A stretch of 64,000 bases of DNA from DASVRZ01 sp038230215 (GTDB lineage Bacteria > Verrucomicrobiota > Verrucomicrobiia > Chthoniobacterales > DASVRZ01): NCBI GenBank assembly GCA_038230215.1, contig JBBRNR010000010.1, positions 1 through 64,000 of the forward strand, given 5' to 3'. A program made the position numbers and the translations under genes. Under the pieces are notes generated by a model. That model was not told the origin of the DNA. It worked only from the letters and a program-made list of their open reading frames with translations, and made no database searches. Shown one piece after another: positions 51,631 through 59,056 of this stretch (within the stretch, counting starts at the first letter, position 1; each line of letters begins with the position of its first letter).

Positions 51631-52155
51631 ATGAAGTTAACCAACTGGCTGAAATTTATCTGGGACTTGCGCACTTTCGAGGCTCCCAAGACGGATCTGC
51701 CCTCGCATTACGGCATCCGGCGCGCCGCGCGCAACGAGGAAGAAGTGGTGCGCAAAGCCATTTTCAGCGCCTTCTCATTGGACTCAGACTGGAGCGACTC
51801 GCTTAACCGTATCTGGCCCACGCTGACCGAGCAAATCGGCGACGCTTTTAGCTCGAAGGAACCCAAATGTCTCGTCCTCACCCACGGCACGCGCATCATT
51901 GGCGCGTCCATTTTATCTCCTGATGCCGGGGTGCCGAACCAGTTGATCTCCGGCCCGTGCATTTTGGTGGAATACCGCAATCGTGGCCTCGGCACCCAGT
52001 TGCTGGCGGCGTCGCTCACGTTCCTGCGCGAGGCTGGCCTGGAACTCGCCGGCGGCATCACAAAAAAAACCATCCCGGCGGCGAAGTTTGTCTATCACAA
52101 GTTCGGCGGTCGCAGCGAAATCTGCGAGGACGAGCCGGACATGGTAACTTTGTAG
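51631..52155 (+). CDS. GNAT-family N-acetyltransferase
   Basis: A 174-residue protein with a GNAT core: LVLTHGTRIIGASILS (beta strands 2-4) and the acetyl-CoA loop VEYRNRGLGTQLLAASLTFL (R-x-x-G-x-G/A pattern), then EICEDEPDMVTL. The start at 51631 (MKLTNWLKFIWDLRTFEAPK) is preferred; the frame is open upstream to 51526, and the extra 35 residues there look unstructured. Substrate unknown. Confidence 0.85.
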   Translation: MKLTNWLKFIWDLRTFEAPKTDLPSHYGIRRAARNEEEVVRKAIFSAFSLDSDWSDSLNRIWPTLTEQIGDAFSSKEPKCLVLTHGTRIIGASILSPDAGVPNQLISGPCILVEYRNRGLGTQLLAASLTFLREAGLELAGGITKKTIPAAKFVYHKFGGRSEICEDEPDMVTL

Positions 52156-52293
52156 TCACGCTCTGGCTTTCTCCCGAGGAGAAAAGGTGAGTTTACAGCC
52201 GGGGAAAACTTGCCGACAGGATGCCATCTGCTGGTAGCCCGCGCTCCCCAACAACAGTTTCGCCCAACCCCTTCTGATCTTCATGCACGCTCT

Positions 52294-52333
52294 GCCTGCT
52301 TCCCCTTGGTGCCTGCGCGTCTTGGTGGTAAAA
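52294..52333 (-). repeat. TTKTRRH-type intergenic repeat
   Basis: On the minus strand this short segment reads FTTKTRRHQG in one frame, a phrase that recurs at intergenic positions in many bacterial genomes. It is part of a 187-bp gap between GNAT and hslO with no gene. Its function is unknown. Confidence 0.6.
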
Positions 52334-52342
52334 TAAATCTCC

Positions 52343-53143
52343 ATGCCTGAAAATGACTCTCCTCTCCCCGACGGCACCGAGGTGCGCACTTATTTCGTTC
52401 GCGAGCGCAATGCCATGCTCGCACGGGCCGATGTCAGCGAATTGTTCGTCGATTATTACCTGCACTTGAACGACGAAAAAATCCGCCACGAGCCAACGGC
52501 GGATCGCCTGTTAAAAGACACGCTCGTCGCCTTGTTGCTGCATTCCGCCTCGCGTCCGTGGAGCGAATCTGTCGCGTGGACACTTAATTTTCAGCACCCG
52601 TTGCTGAACGTTTTTGCCGCCGCCGACAATCGTCTCGCGACCATCGCTGGCAATGTCTTCACGAAGAACGTGAAGGAAAATCAGACCAACCTTTTCTACA
52701 GCGATCTGGTGAGAGGAACGGAACTCCCGCGCCGCAGCGTGGTCACTTTCGACGGCTCGGAAGTCTTCCCGGCAGTCGAACAATATTACACGCAAAGCGA
52801 GCAGCGCCCGGCGCGCTTTTTCCTGGTCAACGACGAGGACTATGTCTTCATCACCGCGCAACCCGACTGCGATTTGGAATGGTTCGCCAGTCTCGATGTA
52901 GAGGCGGTTCGCCAGATCGACACCACGCAGACGCTCAGTCTGCTGGAGACGCGCCGCTACAAGTGGTTCTGCGGCTGCTCGGAGGAAGTGCTCCTCCCCA
53001 TGCTTGCCACCGCGATGAAAGTGGACCGCGAAGGACTCTTCGGCGACGACGAAAGCATCCATGTGACGTGCCCTCGTTGCGGCGCTGGCTACACCGTCAC
53101 CCGCGAAATGCTCGAGAAAAAACTCGGCGATGCCGCTGGTTAG
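52343..53143 (+). CDS. hslO: Hsp33-family redox-regulated chaperone
   Basis: A 266-residue protein of the Hsp33 family. The two zinc-binding cysteine pairs are at CGC (FCGCSEEVLL) and CPRC (VTCPRCGAGYTVTREMLEK), close to the C-terminus. Oxidation of these thiols activates the holdase. The N-terminal domain (RADVSELFVDYYLH) is typical but divergent. Start is at ATG 52343. Confidence 0.88.
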   Translation: MPENDSPLPDGTEVRTYFVRERNAMLARADVSELFVDYYLHLNDEKIRHEPTADRLLKDTLVALLLHSASRPWSESVAWTLNFQHPLLNVFAAADNRLATIAGNVFTKNVKENQTNLFYSDLVRGTELPRRSVVTFDGSEVFPAVEQYYTQSEQRPARFFLVNDEDYVFITAQPDCDLEWFASLDVEAVRQIDTTQTLSLLETRRYKWFCGCSEEVLLPMLATAMKVDREGLFGDDESIHVTCPRCGAGYTVTREMLEKKLGDAAG

Positions 53144-53173
53144 CTATTTCGTAATTGGTCTAAATAAGTCGTG

Positions 53174-53211
53174 ACCAGCCCGGAGTGGGGATGCTCAACG
53201 CATGATTAGGT
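53174..53211 (-). other. Degenerate attC-like site at the end of the cassette array
   Basis: Minus strand reads ACCTAAT then CATGCGTTGAGCATCCCC. This differs by one base from the ACCTAAC-CATGCG core found at the attC at 55998-56043, so it looks like a decayed attC. It follows the stop of the secreted-protein gene by 17 bp. Confidence 0.55.
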
Positions 53212-53228
53212 GTTTCGTTCATTCGGAG

Positions 53229-54065
53229 TTACGGCCAGAACTCGGCACTGAGTGCATCGCACGCGCGAACAAGTTCGCGGAGTTCGGGTGAATCCGGTGC
53301 CTCGCTTTCGAAGAAGGCCACGCCAGGCATCCGTGGATATTTTTGCTTTAGTTCCACGATGCGCTCGCGAATCCAGGCAGCACCGAGTCGCTCACCTTTT
53401 GGGTCACCGAGTCGCCGGGCGGCGGAGTCAATGTGGCCGAAACTAAAGATCATTTTGTCCTCCAGCCCGGCCTTCGCCAGCCCGTCGCATCTCCGGAGGG
53501 CATTCTGCCAGCCTGTCACCAGGCCCGGGCCCATGGCCGGGTCGCTGTGGGTGTAGCCTTCGATGATGAAGAGATCCACCGTCCCATCGTGCCCGAGTTC
53601 GATCAGCTCGGGCGTTGGGTCCGTGAGCCACACGGCGATGAACACATCCGGATTCTCCCTCCGCCCGGCACGAAGACCTTTGCAGAGCCATTTCAAAGTC
53701 TCCGGCGTCGTGGGCGGCACCCATTCGTCGATGGCCATTCCTGCCGTGATTATGGTCGACTTGCTTTTGGGAAAGCTGCGCGCCTTCGCCCCACAGGCAT
53801 CGTGCCAATAGTCGGGGCCTTTGGCATCGGGGTGGCTCAACCCATAACGCCAGTCCAGCACCGTTATGCCCGCCTTTTCCCCTAGCGCAGGGTCCAACCA
53901 GCCGCCGGCCTCCACCGTCATGTGAGCATACAGACTTGTATCCCGATGCCATAGTCTCGGCTGGTACCAGACTCGGAACGGGGCTTTCGGGCGCTTGGCC
54001 TGCGCCGGTTCATCGGCGCTGACTACCGCCAACGTCATCAACAAGCAAAAGAGAAGACGAATCAT
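53229..54065 (-). CDS. Secreted hypothetical protein, TIM-barrel-like
   Basis: A 278-residue precursor with a signal peptide (MIRLLFCLLMTLAVVSADEP). The mature protein has an alternating beta-alpha pattern (GITVLDWRYGLSH, VDLFIIEGYTH, KMIFSFGHIDS), resembling a (beta/alpha)8 glycosidase-like fold. Candidate acidic residues are D and E in FIIEGYT and AIDEW, but no catalytic motif is sure. It is the most distal gene of the minus-strand cassette array. Function unknown. Confidence 0.72.
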   Translation of the reverse strand: MIRLLFCLLMTLAVVSADEPAQAKRPKAPFRVWYQPRLWHRDTSLYAHMTVEAGGWLDPALGEKAGITVLDWRYGLSHPDAKGPDYWHDACGAKARSFPKSKSTIITAGMAIDEWVPPTTPETLKWLCKGLRAGRRENPDVFIAVWLTDPTPELIELGHDGTVDLFIIEGYTHSDPAMGPGLVTGWQNALRRCDGLAKAGLEDKMIFSFGHIDSAARRLGDPKGERLGAAWIRERIVELKQKYPRMPGVAFFESEAPDSPELRELVRACDALSAEFWP

Positions 54066-54124
54066 TTAGGGGTGGATATGGGAGGAAAACTGCCGATGGA
54101 AGGATTGCACAGACTGTGGTTCTC

Positions 54125-54131
54125 GTTAGGC
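54125..54131 (-). other. attC core site (GCCTAAC on minus strand)
   Basis: GTTAGGC on the plus strand, equal to GCCTAAC on the minus strand, lies 17 bp after the stop of the 97-residue gene. A matching right half is not clear, so only the left core is marked. Confidence 0.5.
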
Positions 54132-54147
54132 ATGGCGGTCGAATTGG

Positions 54148-54441
54148 TCATGCTGCGACTTGCTCGAAAGTGGGAATGAGGATGGTTCCACTTGGAAGCT
54201 GTTCGGGTCTCGACCATGCACAGAAAACCATGCCTTGATATGAGTAAAGATAGCAAGAACGCTTGCGAAACAATCCACGCATGGTGAGAATAACCAATGG
54301 CTTTTGGTCGCGAGCTACTATGCTCCAAAATCTGTTCTCGGATAAGATGATCGGGTCGATCTGACGATGTGCGAAATGTCGCGTGCCAGATGACGCGGCG
54401 ATTATAAATAAGAGTATCCAGAATGGATCGATATGGTGCAT
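54148..54441 (-). CDS. Small cassette-encoded protein
   Basis: A 97-residue product with an N-terminal membrane segment (DPFWILLFIIAASSG) and a basic, beta-rich rest (FRKRSCYLYSYQGMVFCAWS). The ATG is 20 bp after the attC right core at 54461, just as integron cassette genes start. Family not recognised. The high AT content is unlike the housekeeping genes around it. Confidence 0.6.
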   Translation of the reverse strand: MHHIDPFWILLFIIAASSGTRHFAHRQIDPIILSENRFWSIVARDQKPLVILTMRGLFRKRSCYLYSYQGMVFCAWSRPEQLPSGTILIPTFEQVAA

Positions 54442-54460
54442 TTCAGTAGGAAGTAGCCGG

Positions 54461-54521
54461 TCCTAACGAATCCAAGATCAGCAACGCGCGGAGCCTGTTA
54501 GCTGCATCGCATGGGTTAGGC
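54461..54521 (-). other. attC site of integron cassette array
   Basis: On the minus strand it opens GCCTAAC (54515-54521), continues CCATGCGATGC, and closes with GTTAGGA (54461-54467); the 47 bases between them can fold partly. The stop codon of the TPR gene is inside GCCTAAC, as seen in many cassettes. Shares CCTAAC-CATGCG-TGC with the attC at 55998. Confidence 0.72.
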
Positions 54522-55073
54522 CTTGGTGATCTTGACTCCATGTTGTTCAAGCATCTTGCGAAAGTGGGGTTGAAGTTTCTGCCCATACTTGACTGCCTTG
54601 TTGACGGACTGCTCTGCCTTCTTCCAGTCTTGCTTGAAGGCATAATAATTGGCGTAGCTGAGATACGCTTCTCCGCAATTCGGGTCAATATCCAGTGCCT
54701 TGTCGAGCATATATAACGCTTCCCGAAATTGCTCCTTCTGCAAAAGGGCATAACCGAGATTGGCGTAAGTGTAAACGTAAGTCTTGTCGCGCTTGATAGT
54801 CTCGCGGTAATACTTGATCGCATCGTCGAGCTTACCTTGGTTGCTGTAAACGTAGGCGACGCCGTAGTATGCGGGTGCATAATCCTTGTCGTGGCGAATG
54901 GCCATCTGAAACCGCCGAAGCGCGGTGTCGTAGTCTCCCTTATAGAAATATTTCCACCCGAGTTCAGTCGCGCCGGTAGCAAACTTCTTCATATCCGGAC
55001 CGGACAAAACGTCTTCGGCGCGAATGAAGAGTGTCGAAGCAAGGAGAATAATAATAGCAATGGCGGAGCGCAT
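54516..55073 (-). CDS. TPR-repeat secreted protein (cassette gene)
   Basis: A 185-residue precursor with a signal peptide (MRSAIAIIILLASTLFIRAE). At least three tetratricopeptide repeats are visible (ELGWKYFYKGDYDTALRRFQ, YYGVAYVYSNQGKLDDAIKY, ANLGYALLQKEQFREALYML). TPR proteins mediate protein-protein contacts. The start at 55073 gives the signal peptide; the frame is open to 55268. Stop is TAA within the attC core. Confidence 0.85.
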   Translation of the reverse strand: MRSAIAIIILLASTLFIRAEDVLSGPDMKKFATGATELGWKYFYKGDYDTALRRFQMAIRHDKDYAPAYYGVAYVYSNQGKLDDAIKYYRETIKRDKTYVYTYANLGYALLQKEQFREALYMLDKALDIDPNCGEAYLSYANYYAFKQDWKKAEQSVNKAVKYGQKLQPHFRKMLEQHGVKITKA

Positions 55074-55209
55074 GGATTTGTTAAGCTCGATCAAGCTTGA
55101 GAGTTTGTGCGCGGACTGGAAAAAGCCAATGGCAAAAATATGAAACGGCCCTGCGATATAGCATGTAAAACAAGACCGCGCCAAGGACGAAGTAAAATGC
55201 TGAAGAATT

Positions 55210-55491
55210 TTAGGGAGAGTGATCATAGGTGTGGGCAAGCTGGCCAAAAAGAATGAATGCAAGCGCACCTAAAACACGACGTAATGCTAACTCCGACAAT
55301 CGAAACCACGCAATAAAGCCAACATAGAAAAAGTAGATGCCCAATAAACCCATTAATCCGGAAACGGTCATTCCGAATATGTCTCCTGCTCTGATGAATC
55401 GGAGTAAAGGAACGCAGCCATAGAAAAGCATGGACAGACCAAGCAACGTTGGTAGCGACGCAATAGCGCGAATAAGGATTATCTGCTTCAC
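55210..55491 (-). CDS. Small membrane protein (cassette gene)
   Basis: A 93-residue product with a GTG start and three hydrophobic segments (LIRAIASLPTLLGLSMLFYG, FGMTVSGLMGLLGIYFFYVG, LALRRVLGALAFILFGQLAH). It begins 15 bp after the attC right core at 55506-55512. No family recognised. Confidence 0.65.
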   Translation of the reverse strand: MKQIILIRAIASLPTLLGLSMLFYGCVPLLRFIRAGDIFGMTVSGLMGLLGIYFFYVGFIAWFRLSELALRRVLGALAFILFGQLAHTYDHSP

Positions 55492-55505
55492 GTGACGGTT
55501 GTAAG

Positions 55506-55527
55506 GTCTAACGAGAACAAGTTAGGC
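55506..55527 (-). other. Shortened attC site
   Basis: On the minus strand: GCCTAAC, TTGTTCTC, GTTAGAC, only 22 bp between cores. The inner sequence TTGTTCTC equals the right half of the attC at 55998-56043, so it looks like an attC that lost its stem. The TAA stop of the neighbouring gene is inside GCCTAAC. Confidence 0.65.
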
Positions 55528-55974
55528 GGCGGCTGCATGTAAGCGATGAGTGGATCGAAGGAAAAGTCTTCGGGCAACGGATGCGCTGGAAAAAGAGATG
55601 AGCCAAACGGGAATAGCAATCGCTGCCCAAAGCCATTGAAGTTGGCCAATAGTGGCACCGCCGTAAAGCTGCCAGCCACCAGCGCTATCGAGAACCCACC
55701 GGGAAAATGGCACGAACGGAGCCCACACGGGACAATCGTCTGCAACCGAAAGGCGATTCGCAGTAAGATGTAGCCAGAGCGCATTACCGAGGCCGCCCCA
55801 GACGAGAAGAAAGACGTTTAGGAGTGCAAAGTCTCTGAGGATGCTGCCGTAAGTGCATCGGCTGAATCGCGACACTAAGGGAATGACCGTCGTCGCAATA
55901 ACCGTCGCAAAGACAGCTTGGTAGCAGCCGACGAACAGCACGTAAAATCCGTAGTTGTCCGTGAATGCGTTCAT
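55522..55974 (-). CDS. Membrane protein (cassette gene)
   Basis: A 150-residue product with about four hydrophobic segments (YGFYVLFVGCYQAVFATVIA, FALLNVFLLVWGGLGNALWL and QWLWAAIAIPVWLISFSSAS are clearest). No family recognised. It starts 24 bp after an attC site and its TAA is part of the next attC core. Compact cassette layout. Confidence 0.68.
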   Translation of the reverse strand: MNAFTDNYGFYVLFVGCYQAVFATVIATTVIPLVSRFSRCTYGSILRDFALLNVFLLVWGGLGNALWLHLTANRLSVADDCPVWAPFVPFSRWVLDSAGGWQLYGGATIGQLQWLWAAIAIPVWLISFSSASVARRLFLRSTHRLHAAAA

Positions 55975-55997
55975 GCTGAAATGAAGTGTGGAGAGTG

Positions 55998-56043
55998 GCC
56001 AAACGAGAACAAGGTCAGCGTTCTAGGCACCGCATGGTTAGGT
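55998..56043 (-). other. attC site of integron cassette array
   Basis: On the minus strand: ACCTAAC (56037-56043), then CATGCGGTGCCTAGAACGC and CTTGTTCTC, closing with GTTTGGC (55998-56004). Cores match RYYYAAC at the left and nearly GTTRRRY at the right. Shares CCTAAC-CATGCG with the attC at 54461 and CTTGTTCTC with the one at 55506. Confidence 0.7.
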
Positions 56044-56058
56044 GTCATGTTTCAAGAG

Positions 56059-56546
56059 GTTGTCCGCAGGGAGAGTATCAGGCAGGGTGGTGGTGGATCA
56101 ATTAACAACCTCCTCTTATTGCTCACGATCAACATGCACGCTAACGCCAGACTCACGAACGCCCGGCTGAGTGAACCGGCCTAACCCCCAGCGTCCTCCA
56201 TGCCCTCCGTCAAACCGTTGCCTTTTATCACGATCACGGCATCCAAATCCGACGCGTGCTGACCGACCGCGGCTCCACCTATCGCTCCAAACTCTTTGCC
56301 CAGACCTGTCGCGAGCTCGGCATCAAACATCTCTTCACCAGACCCTACCGTCCGCAGACCAACGGCAAGGCCGAAAGGTTTATCCAAACCATCACCAGAG
56401 AGTGGGCTTACGCCCGCTCCTACGACTCCTCCAACCAACGCGCCACCTACCTTCCCCACTTCCTTCATGACTATAACTTCCACCGCCCTCACTCCGCCCT
56501 AAAATCCCTTCCGCCTAGCTCCAGACCCCCTCTCCCTGCGGACAAC
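56059..56546. mobile_element. Insertion-sequence remnant with perfect 17-bp terminal inverted repeats
   Basis: GTTGTCCGCAGGGAGAG at 56059-56075 is repeated in inverted orientation at 56530-56546, a perfect 17-bp match. Between them are about 100 bp of the left end, an attC-core-like GCCTAAC at 56179-56185, and the 3' part of a transposase gene, so the element has lost most of its interior. It sits within the cassette array. Confidence 0.75.
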
Positions 56547-56567
56547 GTGTTGATAAACAACAGTTAG
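56186..56567 (+). pseudogene. IS481/IS3-like transposase, 3' fragment
   Basis: The frame from about 56186 reads AFYHDHGIQIRRVLTDRGST, then FAQTCRELGIKHLFTRPYRP and QTNGKAERFIQTITREWAYA, the C-terminal half of an rve-type DDE integrase core (second Asp in LTDRG, Glu in NGKAERF). The N-terminal half, including the helix-turn-helix and first catalytic Asp, is missing. The reading frame stops beyond the terminal repeat. Confidence 0.85.
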
Positions 56568-56569
56568 GC
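56563..56569 (-). other. attC left core disrupted by the IS remnant
   Basis: Minus strand GCCTAAC, containing the stop of the 211-residue gene, followed by TGTTGTTTATCAACAC, then the IS terminal repeat. The matching right core is not found next to it, consistent with disruption. Confidence 0.55.
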
Positions 56570-57199
56570 CACGGTTGGGTATTGAATCTGGCCATAGAGT
56601 TCTTCGGAAATCTCCTGCAAAGAGATTGATGGATTCAGTGAAGATATGACGGAAGCGGTGATTGGCTCGAGTGAGAAGACTCCCGCTACAATGTGCTCCT
56701 CCACCTCGGTCTCGTAATAATCTGCCGCGAATGCCGCGTAGTCCGATGGCTGACCGACAAGGTGTGCAAGTAACTGGGCGTCACCCGCATCGGCAGCGGA
56801 GAAAGCTGTGGCATCGTTGGCGCGAGTCCAAGCCGCGGCATCCGCGGAGTGATAGTAAGCAAAGCTGGTCGTGTCCCACCGGAAAGCGGGTTCTGTGGCA
56901 AATTCTGCTAGGTCAGGGGGAATCGCACCCTGTAAAGCCGAAGAGAGTTGCTCGCGGTGTTGACTCCAGGCTGGGCTGTCGTGTCCGAGTCCCTTTAAGG
57001 CGGCCCAGCCGCTCCGATGGAATACAATCCACCACTCGTCGCCGCAGCCGTCACGCATACTCGCCATCAGTTCAGACTCGGACCATTGGGAATTGAATGA
57101 GTAGTGGCGATACTGCCAATCCGGCGAAAGGATAAGATCAAGCGCCGCGAGTGCTCTACAGCGCCGAATCAATTCGTTAATTGGTGGTAGCAGCGGCAT
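56564..57199 (-). CDS. Hypothetical protein (first cassette gene)
   Basis: A 211-residue protein. The N-terminal ~90 residues (RHYSFNSQWSESELMASMRD, GDEWWIVFHRSGWAALKGLG) and the later FAYYHSADAAAWTRANDATA look like an uncharacterised family found in integron-type cassettes. No domain assignment. It starts 10 bp after GTTAGGC and ends in an attC core, typical for a cassette gene. Confidence 0.78.
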   Translation of the reverse strand: MPLLPPINELIRRCRALAALDLILSPDWQYRHYSFNSQWSESELMASMRDGCGDEWWIVFHRSGWAALKGLGHDSPAWSQHREQLSSALQGAIPPDLAEFATEPAFRWDTTSFAYYHSADAAAWTRANDATAFSAADAGDAQLLAHLVGQPSDYAAFAADYYETEVEEHIVAGVFSLEPITASVISSLNPSISLQEISEELYGQIQYPTVA

Positions 57200-57209
57200 A
57201 CGCGTAGCG

Positions 57210-57216
57210 GCCTAAC
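57210..57216 (-). other. First integron core site of the array (attC or attI)
   Basis: Minus strand GTTAGGC, opening the cassette array 10 bp before the first cassette gene. A matching left core is not clear (GCTAAAC lies 50 bp upstream), so this may be an attI-like site or a decayed attC. Confidence 0.5.
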
Positions 57217-57271
57217 ATATTGTAGACGAACATATTCGTTTATTTCTGAGGTTTAGCGGTGTGGCAACGGA

Positions 57272-58015
57272 TTACGGATTCGTGCCTGGGGTGGCGGGGC
57301 CGCTGCTGTTAATATTATTAGTCCCGCCGTCTTTTTTCTTTTTGGGACTGCGCTCGACTTTGGAGGCGGCTAGCCAGGAGCGGAGCTTGGCGGGGTCGCG
57401 GGCGTAGAGGTTTTGCAGCGCGGCGGTGATGTGGGCTACTTCGTCGTTGCCTTTCTGGAGTTGCACTTCGATCTCGCCAGTCGCTTGGTTGCCCTCATCG
57501 TTGCCGCTGATCTTGTCCTTGTTTTTCTGGTCGAGAAGGTCGCAGTCAGCTCGAAGGTGGGCCACGAAATCGACGGGCAGAAAGTAATCGATAAAGCGCT
57601 GGCGCAGGGCGGCTTTGGTGGCGAGTTGCTCTGGGTTATCGCCGCCATCGGCCACGGGTTTGAGGTTGTCTTCGAGGAGATTCAGAAGGGCGTCGGCGTG
57701 GAGTTTAATGGCGCGCTCGGTGTCGTCGCCGGGCAGCAGATAGGGGGCGGCGAAGCCGGGCAGGTCGCGAGCAATGGCGCGGGCGGTGCGGGTGATGTTA
57801 ATGAAGTCGGCCCAGAGGGCATCGAGGACGGTGCTTTTGCCGACGGGTAGGCGGCCTTGATCGAGCAAGGCCTTGGCGATGGCCTGGCGGATGGTTTTGA
57901 TGCTGGCGAAACGGGTGGCGGTGGCGCTGGTGGCGGGCCAGTCGGCGTGATTGTCGTCGCCGAAGATGTCCACTCGGGTGAGGCGCTCGTCGCGCAGGGT
58001 GTCTCGATTGTCCAT
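57272..58015 (-). CDS. Array-linked hypothetical protein (247 aa)
   Basis: A soluble protein with no signal peptide and no recognised domain. The sequence is helical (KTIRQAIAKALLDQGRLPVG, DFINITRTARAIARDLPGFA, QRFIDYFLPVDFVAHLRADC) with a Lys/Asn/Gly-rich C-terminal tail (SPKKKKDGGTNNINSSGPAT). Array 3 lies about 170 bp upstream of its ATG. Similar in length to the other two array-linked proteins (244 and 246 residues). Confidence 0.75.
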   Translation of the reverse strand: MDNRDTLRDERLTRVDIFGDDNHADWPATSATATRFASIKTIRQAIAKALLDQGRLPVGKSTVLDALWADFINITRTARAIARDLPGFAAPYLLPGDDTERAIKLHADALLNLLEDNLKPVADGGDNPEQLATKAALRQRFIDYFLPVDFVAHLRADCDLLDQKNKDKISGNDEGNQATGEIEVQLQKGNDEVAHITAALQNLYARDPAKLRSWLAASKVERSPKKKKDGGTNNINSSGPATPGTNP

Positions 58016-58083
58016 AAGTTGAATTAGTTTTTTAAGGTTATTGTGAAAACTGACGCGTCGAGAGTGTCCGTCGCCCAGCGAAA

Positions 58084-58100
58084 GAGCAATGCAATTGCTC
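58084..58100. other. Short hairpin between array 3 and the linked gene
   Basis: GAGCAAT and ATTGCTC arms around GCA, a perfect 7-bp stem. No T-run follows. It lies in the leader between the array and the hypothetical gene. Confidence 0.4.
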
Positions 58101-58182
58101 CGAGATAGGAATGGAACTCGACCGCACCCCCAGCCGAACGTGCGCGGGGCTCAATGGGAACCGACCCGGAGGCGAATCCCCC

Positions 58183-58451
58183 GTGCGCGGAGGTGAAAAG
58201 GGGCGACGCGGAGGTCGAGAGGAACGACGCGGAGGTCGAAGGGAACGAGTGCGGAGCTGAAGAGGAGCGACGCGGAGGTCGAGGGGAACGAGGGCAGAGC
58301 TGAAGGGGAGCGACGCGGAGGTCGAGGGGAACGAGTGCGGAGCTGAAGGGGAGCGACGCGGAGGTCGAGGGGAGCGAGGGCGGAGCTGAAGAGGAGCGAC
58401 GCGGAGGTCGAGGGGAACGAGGGCGGAGCTGAAGGGGAACGACGCGGAGGT
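58183..58451. repeat. Tandem array of alternating 21- and 22-bp units (array 3)
   Basis: From 58205 the units run GACGCGGAGGTCGAGGGGAAC (21 bp with small changes), alternating from 58247 with a 22-bp type reading GAGGGCGGAGCTGAAGGGG plus AGC. About 12 full units plus a partial one are present; a looser copy precedes them at 58183. The array fills most of the 460 bp between the lipoprotein gene stop (58477) and the hypothetical gene. No spacers are present. Confidence 0.9.
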
Positions 58452-58476
58452 TACAATTTGGAGATCGGGGATCGCC

Positions 58477-58983
58477 CTAGTTCCAGAGGAACGACTGGTT
58501 TAACGCGACGATTTTCCCATTCTCGATGAGGATGGCGCGCCACGCTGTGATGCGTCCATCGTCCAGATAATCGTCGCCGATGACTGCGAAATCCGTGCGG
58601 TGCGCGCCTTTCGCCTGGAGATAGGTAATCTCCCGGGCCTGCACGTAGTTGCCGAGTTTCTCCGTGCGATACTCCAAGCGTAAGGCGAGGTCAGTCTGAC
58701 GATGCGCACGCCAGTAGAAGCTGAAATAATTTCCCCGGCGCGTGAGAATATCGACGTCGTCCACAGCGCCGAAATTGATCTTCCGCAGGCGGGCGTTGAG
58801 CATTTCGTTGGTCGTTTTCTGGCGGGTCTCGCCATTGAGAAACAGCGTGGTCTTGCGAAACTCAAAGTCGTCGCTCAACGCCAGCGGCAGCACATTTACC
58901 CTGGCCAGCGAGACGGGCCGCAACTGGGTGGTCGAGCAGCCAGCCAGCAAAACAAGCGCAAACAAAAGGGCGATCCGAATCAT
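58477..58983 (-). CDS. Small lipoprotein
   Basis: A 168-residue precursor with lipobox LLAGC (Cys16 region) after MIRIALLFALVLLAG. The mature part is a beta-rich domain (FSFYWRAHRQTDLALRLEYR, GNYVQAREITYLQAKGAHRT) ending in GKIVALNQSFLWN. No family recognised. It is oriented away from the exonuclease-ligase gene start. Confidence 0.8.
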   Translation of the reverse strand: MIRIALLFALVLLAGCSTTQLRPVSLARVNVLPLALSDDFEFRKTTLFLNGETRQKTTNEMLNARLRKINFGAVDDVDILTRRGNYFSFYWRAHRQTDLALRLEYRTEKLGNYVQAREITYLQAKGAHRTDFAVIGDDYLDDGRITAWRAILIENGKIVALNQSFLWN

Positions 58984-59056
58984 TGGCGAAGATGAAAGCG
59001 ATTTCTGCGGGCGGTTACAACTTGAAATTCTCCCGCGACGACGCGTCCTTCCTCCG

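Noticed and set aside
12013..58451. The three arrays as CRISPRs
   Set aside because: Units are directly adjacent with no variable spacers, and no cas genes are in the window.
58742..59056. N-terminal extension of the exonuclease-ligase ORF
   Set aside because: It overlaps the divergent lipoprotein gene; the family N-terminus MIDVRYDNGVFLPAHDLW starts at 59057.
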